64,000 bases of DNA from BOG-908 sp963795825 (GTDB lineage: Bacteria > Pseudomonadota > Alphaproteobacteria > Acetobacterales > Acetobacteraceae), in NCBI GenBank assembly GCA_963795825.1, contig CAWCIW010000003.1, positions 248,001 to 312,000 on the forward strand, read 5' to 3'. Position numbers and translations under genes: made by a program. How positions within the stretch are numbered: position 1 is the first letter of the stretch; each line of letters starts with the position of its first letter. Of this stretch, positions 18,499-27,980 are shown piece after piece. The notes beneath the pieces were generated by a model that worked only from the letters and a program-made list of their open reading frames with translations, ran no database searches and was not told the origin of the DNA.

Positions 18499-20363
18499 AT
18501 GAAACAGGAAGGCACCAGAAACGGCGTCTTCACCCGCCGCGCCCTCCTCCTCATGGCCGGCCAGACCGCCGCGCTGACCGCGCTCGCCGTAAAACTCTAC
18601 CGAGTCCAGGTAGAGCAAGGCGCCAAATACGCCACGTTGGCCGAAAGCAATCGCGTCAGCGCCCGCCTGATCGCCCCCCCGCGCGGCCGCATCGTCGATC
18701 GCTTCGGCCAGGTTCTCGCCGGCAACACGCTGAACTGGCGCGCCCTGCTGCTGGCCGAGGAGACCACGGACGTCGCCGCCACGCTCGCCCGCTTCAACGA
18801 GCTGGTGCCGCTGGAGGACCACGATCGCGCCCGCATCGACGCGCGAGCTGAAGCACAACCGCCGCTTCATTCCCGTGACCGTGCGCGAGTTCCTGGACTG
18901 GGAGCAGATGGCCAAGATCGAGGTGAACGCGCCCGATCTGCCCGGCGTGCTCGTCGATGTGGGCACCACGCGGCACTACCCGTTCGGCCCGGACCTGGCG
19001 CACATCGTGGGCTACGTGGCGCCGCCCAGCGAGGCGGACCTTGGCGATGATCCGGTGCTGGCGTTGCCCGGCGTGCGGGTGGGCCGCGCCGGCGTGGAGC
19101 AGTTCCACGAGGAGGATCTGCGCGGCGACGCCGGCGAAGTCCAGATGGAGGTCAACGCCGTCGGCCGCATCATACGCGAGCTGGACCGCACCGACGGCAC
19201 GCCCGGCGACGAGCTGGGCCTGACCATCGACGTCGACCTGCAACGCGGCATCCTGGCCATGCTCGGCGACCTCGCGGCCAGCGCCGTGGTGATGGACTGC
19301 ACCAACGGCGAGGTGCTGGCGATGACCACCACGCCGAGCTTCGACCCGGCGCTTGTTCGACAGCGGGCTGTCGCAGAAGCAGTGGATCGAGTGGACCACC
19401 GACCGCAAGACGCCGCTGATCAACAAGGCGACCGCCGGCGTGTATCCGCCCGGCTCCACCTTCAAGATGGCGGTGGGCCTGGCGGGTCTGCGCGCCGGCA
19501 CCATCACCGAGACCGACCGCATCAACTGCCCCGGCTTCATCGACCTCGGCGACACCCGTTTCCACTGCTGGAAGAAGCACGGCCACGGCTCGCTGGACCT
19601 GCATGGCGGCCTGAAACACAGTTGCGACGTGTTCTTCTACGAGGTGGCGCGCCGCACCGGCATCGACCCGCTGGCGCAGACCGCCAATCTGTTCAGCTTC
19701 GGCGTGGACCCCGGCGTGGACCTGCCCGGCGCCCGCATGGGGCTGATGCCGACGCAGGCCTGGCGCCACCGTCACGGTCACAAATGGACGGTCGGCGACA
19801 CCATCGGCTGCGGCATCGGCCAGGGCTTCGTCCTGGCCACGCCGCTGCAACTGGCCACCTACTGCTCGCGCATCGCCACCGGCCGCGCGGTGGTGCCGCA
19901 CGTGACGCGGCTGGTCGCCGGCAAACCGCAGAGCGGCGCCAGGCCGGAGGATGTCCCCTTGCTGGACGTCCCGGAGGAGCATCTGGCCGCGGTGCGCGGC
20001 GGCATGTTCGCGGTGGTCAACGAGGCCGGCGGCACGGCGCCGCATGCGCGGCTGGGCATGCCGGGGATGCAACTGGCCGGCAAGACCGGGTCCAGCCAGG
20101 TGCGCCGGGTCAGCCGCTGGGCGCGCGAGCACGGGCATTTCAACAGCGCGAGCCTGCCCTGGGAATTCCGGCCGCACGCGCTGTTCATCTGTTTCGCGCC
20201 GTATGACGCGCCGCGCTATGCGGTGGCCGTCGTGGTGGAGCATGGCAATGCGGGGGCGGATGTGGCGGCTCCTCTGGCGCGCGACATCATGCGGGAGACG
20301 CTGACGCGGGATCCTTCGCGTCGGGTGGTGGCGCCTGGGCAGGTGGCGTCTGCGGCGCAGTAA
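18499..20363 (+). CDS. mrdA: Penicillin-binding protein 2, frame-disrupted
   Basis: PBP2 is the transpeptidase of the elongation machinery. The N-terminal part has a membrane anchor (RALLLMAGQTAALTALAV), then APPRGRIVDRFGQVLAGNTL. After a shift near 18845 come LKHNRRFIPVTVREFLDWEQ and GRAGVEQFHEEDLRG. After a second shift near 19350 come the catalytic PPGSTFKM (SxxK), HSCDVFF and GKTGSSQ (KTG). The second shift fits one extra T in PALFDSGL (CTTGTTCGAC). All catalytic motifs are intact, so a functional gene with sequence errors is most likely. It ends the mre block; rodA is not visible after it. Confidence 0.93.
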
Positions 20364-20366
20364 GAA

Positions 20367-20493
20367 AGCAAGCAGTCCTTTTTTGGAAAAAAGGACCAAA
20401 AAACTTTTGCTCCCTGTCGGCGGCTGCTGAAACGCGGCGCGACAGCGGAGTGAAAGTTTTTTGCTTCTTTTTTGCAAAAAAGAAGGCCTTCCT
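20367..20493. repeat. Inverted-repeat element, copy 9
   Basis: Left GGACC-type arm (20372-20413) and right GGCCTT-type arm (20450-20493) around a short spacer of the CTGTCGG/CGCGACAG kind. It lies between mrdA and cysE. CysE has its own ribosome-binding site (GAAGGGCAG) further down. Confidence 0.85.
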
Positions 20494-20556
20494 TCCTCCC
20501 CTTAACTTTCCTCCATCCCCGACCCATCTCGCCCAAACACCGAAGGGCAGTTTCCC

Positions 20557-21393
20557 ATGACCGAGCTTGGCTTGTGCGGCGGCCAACGCGTCGCCACCGA
20601 CGAGGCGCGCCACCTCTGGGACCTCGTCCGCGAGGAGGCCGTGGCCGCCATCGAGCATGACCGCGTAATGGCCGACGGCATCAGCGACACCGTGCTCCAA
20701 CATGACAGCTTCGCCGACGCCCTGGCCCACCGCCTCGCGCGCAAACTCTGCGACTACGCCATACGCATCGACACGCTCGAAGGCATGCTGTGCGAGGCCC
20801 TCTCGTCCGACCCCACGATCGAGGCCGCCGCCCTGGCGGACCTGACCGCGGTGCGCGACCGCGACCCCGCCTGCCCCGACCTGCTGACCCCGTTCCTGTT
20901 CTTCAAAGGCTACCAGGCGCTGCAGGCCTACCGCTTCGGCAACTGGCTGTGGAAGCGTGGCCGCGAGCACCTCGCGCGCCACCTGCAGAGCCGCAGCTCG
21001 GAAGTGTTCACCGTCGATATCCACCCCGCCGCGCGCCTCGGCCGCGGCCTGCTGCTGGATCACGGTACCGCACTGGTGGTGGGCGAAACCGCGGTGATCG
21101 ACGACGACGTATCCATGCTGCAGGGTGTGACGCTCGGCGGCACCGGCAAGACCTGCGGCGACCGGCACCCGAAGATACGCCGCGGCGTGCTGATCGGCGC
21201 CGGCGCCACGGTGCTGGGCGGCATCACGGTGGGTGAAGGGGCCAAGATCGGCGCCGGCAGCATCGTGCTGGAGAATGTTCCGGCTTACACGACGGTGGTG
21301 GGCAATCCGGCGCGGCCGGTGGGCGTGCGGCATACCGCCATGCCGGCTTTGACGATGGATCAGTCTTTGCCGGCTTTGGATTACGTTATCTGA
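20557..21393 (+). CDS. cysE: Serine O-acetyltransferase
   Basis: CysE makes O-acetylserine from serine and acetyl-CoA for cysteine synthesis. The 278-residue product has the helical N-terminal domain (DTVLQHDSFADALAHRLARK) and the left-handed beta-helix of hexapeptide repeats. Catalytic elements are seen in DIHPAARLGRGLLLDHGTAL, VVGETAVIDDDVSMLQGVTL and GGTGKTCGDRHPKI. It ends with GNPARPVG. The ATG at 20557 is preceded by GAAGGG. The frame is intact and length normal. Confidence 0.96.
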   Translation: MTELGLCGGQRVATDEARHLWDLVREEAVAAIEHDRVMADGISDTVLQHDSFADALAHRLARKLCDYAIRIDTLEGMLCEALSSDPTIEAAALADLTAVRDRDPACPDLLTPFLFFKGYQALQAYRFGNWLWKRGREHLARHLQSRSSEVFTVDIHPAARLGRGLLLDHGTALVVGETAVIDDDVSMLQGVTLGGTGKTCGDRHPKIRRGVLIGAGATVLGGITVGEGAKIGAGSIVLENVPAYTTVVGNPARPVGVRHTAMPALTMDQSLPALDYVI

Positions 21394-21419
21394 GCGTAAG
21401 GAAGGCAGCATAGGAAGAA

Positions 21420-21597
21420 AGTAGTCCTTTTTCGAGAAAAAGGACCAAAAAGCTTTTGCTCCGACGCCTGCACGGACGCCTATGCATCCTGCAGCATTTG
21501 GGATACTTGCAACGCTAGCCTGGCTATTTATCCAGCTTGGGCGCGACAGCGGAGTCAGAAGTCTTTTGCTTCTTTTCTTCAGAAAAGAAGGCCTTGC
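21420..21597. repeat. Inverted-repeat element, chimeric copy 10
   Basis: Left GGACC-type arm (21423-21463), right GGCCTT-type arm with a CTTCAG core (21562-21597). The spacer starts with GACGCCTGCAC (class one) but ends TATCCAGCTTGGGCGCGACA (class two). It therefore looks like a recombinant of two subfamilies. It separates convergent cysE and the sulfotransferase-like gene. Confidence 0.85.
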
Positions 21598-21605
21598 CTG
21601 CTCAC

Positions 21606-22766
21606 TTACTTCGCCCGCCGCGTCATCCCCCCATGCAACCGCCGCAACGGCTGCAACATACGCGCAAACCCCACCTGCACCGACACCAAGCCACGCTCCC
21701 ATAAACTCCGGCGCACCACCGCCGGCATCGCAGGCGCACGCACGCTGAACGGGCGCGGCACGGCTGCGGCACCCGCCACCGCCAGGCAGCCCACCAGCTT
21801 GGCCAGACGCGGCGGCGCCAGCCCACTCCCCTCCGCCTGCACGAACGCGCCGGCATCGGCATGCGCCTGGGCCACATCGGCCGCCGCGGGGCCGGGCAGG
21901 TCGGTCCCCTCCACCGTGCGGTAGCTGAGATCGACCGGCGCACCCAGCCGGGCGGCGAACGCGGCCTCGACCGCGGCGCGATGCGCCGGCGCGCGGGCCA
22001 GCAGCGCGGTGTCGATCAGCAGCGCGCGGCTTTGCAGCGCGGCCAGCGCGGTGGCCGTCCAGTATGCCAGGAAACCGCGATACTGCGTCGCCGGGTCCAG
22101 CGGTTTGACGTATCGCCAGATCGTCTCCACGCCGTAAGCCATGTCCGTGCTGGCCAGCACCGGCAAACGTATGTCGAGCGCCTGGCAGGCGGCGCGGACC
22201 AGCGGATGGCCGGTGTTGCGCGCCAGCACCAGCAGCGGCGCCACGGTGAAATAGCGGTTGCGTTCCTCCGTCAGCAGGCGCTGGGCGCTGCGCCACTGCT
22301 CCAGCGGGTCCCGCAGAACGACGGCGTGCAGCATCTCCGGAAAGCGCTGCTCCATCCAGCCGACGCGCCCGAGCGAACGGCAGAATTTCAGCACGGCGAC
22401 CTGGCCCGCCGCACCGGCCGGCGCGAGCAGGCTGCGCAGGTAGGTCTCGAGCGCCGGATCCTCCTCGGCAGGGTCGAGGAAGAAGCCGTCGAACGCGAAG
22501 CGCTTGCGATAGAGCGGCACGCCGGCGCGGCGAGGGGCCAGGCTCGCGCCGAACTCCGCGAAATACGGCGCGGTCTCGCCGTGCCGCGAGCGCCAGCTGC
22601 TGGGGCGGATCTTCGGTATGTCGGACCGCCGCAGCGTGGCGATCGTCTCGTGCAGCGGCTCGTAGAAGGCTTGCACGTTGGGCTGCTCGCGGCAGCGGCT
22701 CCACAGCCAGGTGCCGCTGCTGCGCCAGCCGGTGTGCAGGAAGATGCCTGCGGCTTGGGCGTGCAT
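21606..22766 (-). CDS. Sulfotransferase-like P-loop protein
   Basis: A 386-residue protein starting MHAQAAGIFLHTGWRSSGTW. The segment LHTGWRSSGTWLWSRC followed by AFYEPLHE resembles the 5'-phosphosulfate-binding loop of sulfotransferases (strand, RSGSTW-like loop, then YEP). AVVLRDPLEQWRSAQRL resembles their second conserved block, where an Arg and a Ser contact the 3'-phosphate. The substrate cannot be told. I chose Met at 22766 because the fold begins right after it, although the frame is open 38 codons further upstream. No partner gene is adjacent. The assignment is from motif shape only. Confidence 0.62.
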   Translation of the reverse strand: MHAQAAGIFLHTGWRSSGTWLWSRCREQPNVQAFYEPLHETIATLRRSDIPKIRPSSWRSRHGETAPYFAEFGASLAPRRAGVPLYRKRFAFDGFFLDPAEEDPALETYLRSLLAPAGAAGQVAVLKFCRSLGRVGWMEQRFPEMLHAVVLRDPLEQWRSAQRLLTEERNRYFTVAPLLVLARNTGHPLVRAACQALDIRLPVLASTDMAYGVETIWRYVKPLDPATQYRGFLAYWTATALAALQSRALLIDTALLARAPAHRAAVEAAFAARLGAPVDLSYRTVEGTDLPGPAAADVAQAHADAGAFVQAEGSGLAPPRLAKLVGCLAVAGAAAVPRPFSVRAPAMPAVVRRSLWERGLVSVQVGFARMLQPLRRLHGGMTRRAK

Positions 22767-22928
22767 CGGGCCGCCGGGCGAGCTTGGGGGCGGATGCGGC
22801 CTGGAAGCGTGCAGGGAGGTGGGCCCTTTCGGCGGAGTTATGGGCGATATGGCGCTCGGCCGGGTGCCCGGCTCTATCATGCATAGCGCCGGTCGATCGA
22901 CGAAGATGCGTCGGGCGCTGCGGTTAGA

Positions 22929-23117
22929 TCACGAATTCCTGATCGCGCGGAATACAGCCAGGGCGAGTGCGGCTGCCAGGCTCAGCAGCAGCATCGCGGC
23001 GGTCAGGCCGGGCGCAGCGCCGAGGCGCCGCAGGACGGCACTCGCGGCGATACAGCCGATAGCGGCGCCCGCCAGCCAGGCGCTGCCGACGAACAGTTTC
23101 CACGCGCGGGTGAGCAC
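22929..23117 (-). CDS. Small two-helix membrane protein
   Basis: A 62-residue hydrophobic protein, MLTRAWKLFVGSAWLAGAAI..., with two predicted membrane helices (about 8-30 and 38-56). It ends with a basic tail AVFRAIRNS. Its start lies 3 bp from the stop of the polytopic membrane protein gene upstream, so the two are likely co-transcribed and translationally coupled. I do not recognise the family. Confidence 0.6.
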   Translation of the reverse strand: MLTRAWKLFVGSAWLAGAAIGCIAASAVLRRLGAAPGLTAAMLLLSLAAALALAVFRAIRNS

Positions 23118-23119
23118 CG

Positions 23120-23857
23120 TCAGGCCGGGCGCTGCCGGACGCGGGCGGCGGCGCCCACCGCCAGCGCGAACGCGGCCCAGAACAGAGTGAGCAGCCCGAG
23201 GCTCCAGTCGCCGCCGGGCCAGCGGGCGCCGATCGCCTCACCGGTCCAGAACGTGCCGAACGCCACGAGGAGTACGCCCACGGCGAATTTCAGCGTGTTC
23301 TCCGGGATGCGGGTGAGCGGGCGGTGCAAGGCGGCGCCGAGCACCAGCACCACGGCGAGCGCGAGCGCGGCGCCGAGGGCGGCCGGGCGCAAATGCCCCG
23401 CGCCCGTGGCGCCGAACGCCAGCACGATGAACACCACCTCGCTGCCTTCCATCAGCACGATCTGGAACGCGCCGACGACGGCCGCGAGGTCCCACAGGCG
23501 GCGCGGTCCCTGGGCCTGGGCGCGTATGCGGGCGTAGGTGGCCGCCTCGTCGTGCAGTGCCACGGCGCCGGCGGTGCGCAGGATCGCCTTGTGCAGCCAG
23601 CGCAGGCCGAACAGCAGGACCAGCACGCCGACCGTGCCGCGCAGCCAGGCCAGGTTCGCGGTGGCGAGCGTTGGCCCGAACAGCAGTACGGCCACCGCCA
23701 GCGTCGCCAGCCCGCCGGCCGCGCCGCACAGCGCGCCCGCCCAGCCGCGGGTGGCACCCAGCGCCAGCACCACGGTCAGCGCTTCGACGAACTCGACGAA
23801 CGAGGCCAGGAAGGCGGCGGGCAAAGCGGTGGCGGCATGCGTCCAGTCGGGGCTCAT
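23120..23857 (-). CDS. Polytopic membrane protein resembling COG4280
   Basis: A 245-residue protein with about seven membrane segments. Two acidic intramembrane motifs stand out: ASFVEFVEALTVVLALGATR near the N-terminus and FQIVLMEGSEVVFIVLAFGA in the middle. A repeat of ExxE-type helices is seen in the COG4280 group and is reminiscent of cation permeases such as FTR1, so metal transport is a reasonable guess. The last helix carries LTLFWAAFALAVGAAARVRQ. It is divergent from the radical-SAM gene with 138 bp between starts. The small two-helix protein follows it directly. Confidence 0.6.
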   Translation of the reverse strand: MSPDWTHAATALPAAFLASFVEFVEALTVVLALGATRGWAGALCGAAGGLATLAVAVLLFGPTLATANLAWLRGTVGVLVLLFGLRWLHKAILRTAGAVALHDEAATYARIRAQAQGPRRLWDLAAVVGAFQIVLMEGSEVVFIVLAFGATGAGHLRPAALGAALALAVVLVLGAALHRPLTRIPENTLKFAVGVLLVAFGTFWTGEAIGARWPGGDWSLGLLTLFWAAFALAVGAAARVRQRPA

Positions 23858-23995
23858 GGGCCGGGTATATCACGCGACCAGGCGGCATGGGCGCGGAACC
23901 GCATGCCCGCGCGCGCGTGCTTCGTTGACGATGCGGCCCGCGACGCCACATAGGCAGGCCGGCTGGAACAGAGCGCGAACAGGAACGCCGCCTTA

Positions 23996-25210
23996 ATGGA
24001 TCTGCTGCGCAAACTGGAGATACTGGCCGATGCCGCGAAATACGATGCCTCGTGCGCGTCGTCCGGTACAGTCAAGCGCAGCTCGGCCGGCGAGAAGACC
24101 GGCGTGGGATCCACCGAGGGCATGGGCATCTGCCACGCTTATGCGCCGGACGGCCGCTGCATCTCGCTGCTGAAGATATTGCTGACCAATTCCTGCATCT
24201 ACGATTGCGTGTACTGCATAAACCGCCGTTCCTCCAACGTGCAGCGCGCGCGTTTCACGGTGGACGAGGTGGTGAAACTCACGCTCGGTTTCTATCGCCG
24301 CAATTGCATCGAAGGGCTGTTCCTCAGCTCCGGCATCATCAGCAATCCGGATTACACGATGGAGCAGGTGGTGGGCGTGGCACGCACCTTGCGCGTGGAG
24401 CACGGCTTCCGCGGCTATATCCACCTGAAAACCATACCCGACGCGGACCCGCTGCTGATGGCCGAAGCCGGCAAATATGCCGACCGGCTCAGCATCAATA
24501 TCGAATTGCCGACGGAAGCCAGCCTCGGTGCGCTGGCGCCGGAGAAGAGCATCGGCGACATCAAGCGCTCGATGGGCCGCATGCGCCTGCGTATCGACGA
24601 GGCGCGCGCCGAGAAGAAAGCGCCGCGTTTCGCGCCGGCCGGTCAGAGCACGCAGGTGATCGTCGGCGCCGACGACAGTTCGGACCGCTCGATCATGCAG
24701 ATGAGCACGGACCTTTACGGCTCCTACGGATTGCGTCGGGTGTATTACTCGGCGTTCAGCCCGATACCGGATTCGTCGTCGGTCCTGCCGCCGAAAGCCG
24801 CACCTTTGGTGCGCGAACACCGGCTGTATCAGGCCGACTGGCTGCTGCGTTTCTACGGTTTTGCGGTCGATGAACTGGCGACAGATGCGGCCGGCAACAT
24901 GAGCCTGGAGATCGATCCGAAACTGGCCTGGGCGCTGGAGCATCGCGCGCTGTTCCCGGTCGATCTGAACAGTGCGCCACGCGAGATGTTGCTGCGCGTG
25001 CCAGGGCTTGGGGTGAAAACGGTGGACCGGTTGCTGGCGGCACGGCGGCACCGGCGGATACGCATGGACGATCTGTCGCGGTTGCGGCTGCCGGTGGCTA
25101 AGCTGATGCCATTTATCATTGCGGCGGATCATCATCCTGGCGCTACGCTGGATTGCGCCAAGTTGGCTGGGCGGATGACGCCTAAGCCGGTACAGGGGGT
25201 ATTGCTTTAG
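23996..25210 (+). CDS. Radical SAM protein of a putative DNA-modification/repair pair (TIGR03916-like)
   Basis: A 404-residue radical SAM protein. The [4Fe-4S] motif CxxxCxxC is at Cys67, Cys71 and Cys74 (SCIYDCVYCINRRSSN). A C-terminal helix-hairpin-helix, PREMLLRVPGLGVKTVDRLL, suggests nucleic-acid binding. The N-terminus MDLLRKLEILADAAKYDASC and the order of blocks match the family annotated as putative DNA modification/repair radical SAM protein, whose reaction is not established as far as I know. The next gene encodes its usual partner, fused to a UdgX domain. A repeat element lies between the two, but they run in the same direction. Confidence 0.88.
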   Translation: MDLLRKLEILADAAKYDASCASSGTVKRSSAGEKTGVGSTEGMGICHAYAPDGRCISLLKILLTNSCIYDCVYCINRRSSNVQRARFTVDEVVKLTLGFYRRNCIEGLFLSSGIISNPDYTMEQVVGVARTLRVEHGFRGYIHLKTIPDADPLLMAEAGKYADRLSINIELPTEASLGALAPEKSIGDIKRSMGRMRLRIDEARAEKKAPRFAPAGQSTQVIVGADDSSDRSIMQMSTDLYGSYGLRRVYYSAFSPIPDSSSVLPPKAAPLVREHRLYQADWLLRFYGFAVDELATDAAGNMSLEIDPKLAWALEHRALFPVDLNSAPREMLLRVPGLGVKTVDRLLAARRHRRIRMDDLSRLRLPVAKLMPFIIAADHHPGATLDCAKLAGRMTPKPVQGVLL

Positions 25211-25225
25211 CGGTTGGGCAGGAAG

Positions 25226-25386
25226 GAAGGCCTTCTTTTTTGTAAAAAAGAAGCAAAAAACTTTTGTCTCGTGCTGTCGCGCCCAGGCTGGATACGAGTT
25301 GCGCCTTGGTACTTTAGTGGGGCGCCTGCCCCAGCGAACGGAGTCAAAAGTTTTTTGGTCCTTTTTGCGAAAAAGGACTGCTTGCT
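25226..25386. repeat. Inverted-repeat element, copy 11
   Basis: Left GGCCTT-type arm (25227-25268), right GGACC-type arm (25344-25386). The spacer includes GCTGTCGCGCCCAGGCTGGA and CCCCAGCGAACGGAG, matching copies 1, 4 and 19. It lies between the two genes of the radical-SAM/UdgX pair. Confidence 0.85.
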
Positions 25387-25402
25387 TCCTGACAGGTGTC
25401 CA

Positions 25403-26818
25403 ATGCGAACCACAACCCTGAACCACGTCACGGATTTCGAAACCTGGCGCAAAGCCGCGCGCGCCGCCGCACTCGATGGCATACCGCCGGAACAAACGTT
25501 ATGGTCGGTGACCGAGGCCACGGATCTGTTCGCTGAACCGCCCGCGCCACCGCCGCAGGCAGGCGCCTTTTCCGTGCCGCGCGCCTTGGTGGAACTCGCC
25601 GAAACCGCGATACAGGCCAATGATCCGGAGCGTTTCGCGCTGCTATACGCACTGGTGTGGCGCGTGCATCAGGGCGAGAAACATCTGCTGGAAGATGCCG
25701 CCGATCCGCTGGTGCAGCGGGTGATGCGCCTGGCCGCCGCGGTGCGCCGGGACACGCATAAGATGCGCGCGTTCGTGCGCTTCCGCGAAGTGGTGGCGGA
25801 GGGCGCCACGCGCTACGTCGCCTGGTTCGAGCCTGACCATTACATCGTGGAAGCCAACGCGCCGTTTTTCGTGCGGCGTTTCGCCACCATGACGTGGAGC
25901 ATACTCACGCCGTATCGCAGCGCGCATTGGGACGGCGATACGCTGCGCCTCGGCGCCGGTGCGCAACGCGCGGACGTGCCGGACGACGACGCGCTGGAAG
26001 CCTATTGGCGCGCCTATTTCAGCAGCATCTTCAACCCGGCGCGGCTGAAAGTCTCGGCGATGACATCGGAGATGCCGCGCAAATACTGGAAGAACCTGCC
26101 GGAGGCGGCAGCGATACCCGAACTGATACGCCAATCGCGCGAGAGGACGACGGCCATGGTGGAGACGCCGACAGTATCACCCGTGCGGGCCGCGCGCCCT
26201 GCTCCCGCGGCTGCCGCGCCTGCAGCCGAACCCGGCACCCCGGCCGCGCTGGCCGCCGAAGCCGCCGGATGCCAGCTCTGCGCGCTCTACAAACATGCGA
26301 CGCAGACCGTGTTCGGCGAAGGCCCCGCGGACGCGCGGCTGATGCTGGTGGGCGAGCAGCCTGGCGACCAGGAGGACCTCGCGGGCCGTCCCTTCGTGGG
26401 CCCGGCCGGGCAGATGCTCGATCGCGCGCTGGCCGAGGCAGGCATCGATCGCAGCACGGTCTATGTCACCAATGCGGTGAAGCATTTCAAATTCGAGCCG
26501 CGCGGCAAGCGGCGTATCCATGCCACGCCGGATCGCGCGGAAATCCAGGTATGCCGCTTCTGGCTGGATCAGGAGCGCGCACTGGTGCGGCCTGCGGTGA
26601 CGATCCTGCTCGGCGCCTCGGCGGCGCGCGCCGTGCTCGGCCGCACGGTGACGATCTCGCGCGAGCGCGGCCGGCCGATTGCCATAGAGGGCGGGCAGGC
26701 GATGATCACCGCGCATCCTTCATATCTGTTGCGCTTGCCGGATCAGGAGAGCCAGGCGCGGGAGTATGCGGCGCTGGTGAGCGATCTGCGACTGGCAGCG
26801 GGGTGGGCGGAGGCATGA
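25403..26818 (+). CDS. TIGR03915-type DNA-repair domain fused to UdgX-family uracil-DNA glycosylase
   Basis: A 471-residue two-domain protein. Residues 1-250 match the family of putative DNA metabolism proteins that accompany the radical SAM protein (HKMRAFVRFREV, MPRKYWKNLPEA). After an Ala/Pro linker, residues 285-471 form a UdgX-type family-4 uracil-DNA glycosylase. It has Fe-S cysteines Cys290, Cys293 and Cys384, motif GEQPGDQEDLAGRPFVGPAG (317-336), and the UdgX loop KRRIH (369-373), whose His (His373 here) becomes covalently linked to the abasic site in known UdgX. HPS at 438-440 completes the site. The start is the ATG after the repeat; upstream codons are repeat-derived. Confidence 0.9.
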   Translation: MRTTTLNHVTDFETWRKAARAAALDGIPPEQTLWSVTEATDLFAEPPAPPPQAGAFSVPRALVELAETAIQANDPERFALLYALVWRVHQGEKHLLEDAADPLVQRVMRLAAAVRRDTHKMRAFVRFREVVAEGATRYVAWFEPDHYIVEANAPFFVRRFATMTWSILTPYRSAHWDGDTLRLGAGAQRADVPDDDALEAYWRAYFSSIFNPARLKVSAMTSEMPRKYWKNLPEAAAIPELIRQSRERTTAMVETPTVSPVRAARPAPAAAAPAAEPGTPAALAAEAAGCQLCALYKHATQTVFGEGPADARLMLVGEQPGDQEDLAGRPFVGPAGQMLDRALAEAGIDRSTVYVTNAVKHFKFEPRGKRRIHATPDRAEIQVCRFWLDQERALVRPAVTILLGASAARAVLGRTVTISRERGRPIAIEGGQAMITAHPSYLLRLPDQESQAREYAALVSDLRLAAGWAEA

Positions 26819-26828
26819 GGTAAGGAAA

Positions 26829-26999
26829 GCAAGCGGTCCTTTTTCGAGAAAAAGGACCAAAAAGCTTTTGCTCCGACGCCTGCACCGCAGCCTACGCTCA
26901 TTGAGCAACCGATACGCTGGCAATCAGATCCTGATTTCGTGCAGGCGTCGGGATAAAAGCTTTTTGGTCCTTTTTCTCGAAAAAGGACTGCTTGCTTCC
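26829..26999. repeat. Inverted-repeat element, copy 12
   Basis: Both arms are of the GGACC/GGACTGCTTGC type (26833-26874 and 26954-26999), with GACGCCTGCAC...GTGCAGGCGTC closing the spacer. It lies between convergent UdgX-fusion and PEP-CTERM genes. Confidence 0.87.
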
Positions 27000-27016
27000 C
27001 TGCTTCGAGGCCGGCG

Positions 27017-27670
27017 TCAGGATCTCCGGAAACGCAGCCCCGACAGCGCCAGCAGACCGGAAAAGGCAAGCGCCAGGCTGGCGGGTTCCGGAACCGGCGT
27101 ATAGGTGTAGGTCTCCACGGCGCTCACGTTGAACATGCTGTCGTCATCCGCGTCACCCACCATGTTGCCTTGCGAATCATACAGCTTGAAGCCGAATTCC
27201 AGGCCGGTCGTCTCGTAATGAGGCGGTAAGCCCGTATCGTATTGAGACAGTCCCGAACTGTTCAGCACAGCGGTGTATTGTACGTTGGTCGTGGTCGACG
27301 TCGCCGAACGCGCGTTCGCCGGAAGTGTGAAGGTGCTGGCGGCGAGATTATAATACATGAAGGGAAAGCCGCCGCCGGCGACGAAGCTGTTGTTGACTGC
27401 CGTGTAGGTCCCAGCCGGCGGCGGCGCACCAGGCCCACCCGTCCCGCCGAACACCACCTTGTCGGTGACGGTGCCGGTAAACGTGACGCTCAAACCCGTA
27501 AGCATGCCCAGGCTCGGATTGAAATCCGGTATTTCGAAGTTCACGTCATCACCGGTGAGCGATCCCGTGCTACCGGACACCTGCTGCATGAACGAGACGG
27601 TGCCGGCCAGAGCCGGGGCCGTCGCTGCCATCACGGCGGCGACACCAAATGTAGCAATCGACATACGCAT
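27017..27670 (-). CDS. PEP-CTERM sorting-domain protein
   Basis: A 217-residue secreted protein with signal peptide MRMSIATFGVAAVMAATAPALA. The body is rich in beta-strands, Thr and Gly (ASTFTLPANARSATSTTTN), compatible with a 'choice-of-anchor' beta-sandwich. The C-terminal sorting signal is complete: VPEPASLALAFSGLLALSGL then RFRRS. In known systems this tail is processed by an exosortase and is tied to exopolysaccharide production. No exosortase gene is in this window. The start was set at the Met before the signal peptide (27670) rather than 19 codons earlier. Confidence 0.85.
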   Translation of the reverse strand: MRMSIATFGVAAVMAATAPALAGTVSFMQQVSGSTGSLTGDDVNFEIPDFNPSLGMLTGLSVTFTGTVTDKVVFGGTGGPGAPPPAGTYTAVNNSFVAGGGFPFMYYNLAASTFTLPANARSATSTTTNVQYTAVLNSSGLSQYDTGLPPHYETTGLEFGFKLYDSQGNMVGDADDDSMFNVSAVETYTYTPVPEPASLALAFSGLLALSGLRFRRS

Positions 27671-27980
27671 GGGCCGGATCCGCCGTTTGTTTCGACGCAG
27701 ACTAGCCCAACGGACTATCGGCGTCACCCGAAACGCAGCCGCGCCCTGCGTCCGTTGCCAGCGTGCAACGCCTGCAACAGGCGTTCTTGCCTCACGTCAA
27801 TGTCATGCGCGTGCTGCAGGAAGTGCTTCACGGCCGGGCTGCGCGTCCTTTTCGACGGTCGCGAATACCAACGCACTCACACGCGTAATATCCATCCTCG
27901 AACGCTCCGACATGACACATGCCACCAACGCGCCGTGCGGGCGCACACTCGCGCGCTGGCCGAGAACGTGACCGCGCATA

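Noticed and set aside
20287..22884. Long minus-strand open frame across mrdA, cysE and the sulfotransferase gene
   Set aside because: It runs antisense to two clear genes and through two repeat copies. High GC leaves such frames open by chance. Only its part on the real minus-strand gene has family features, in another frame.
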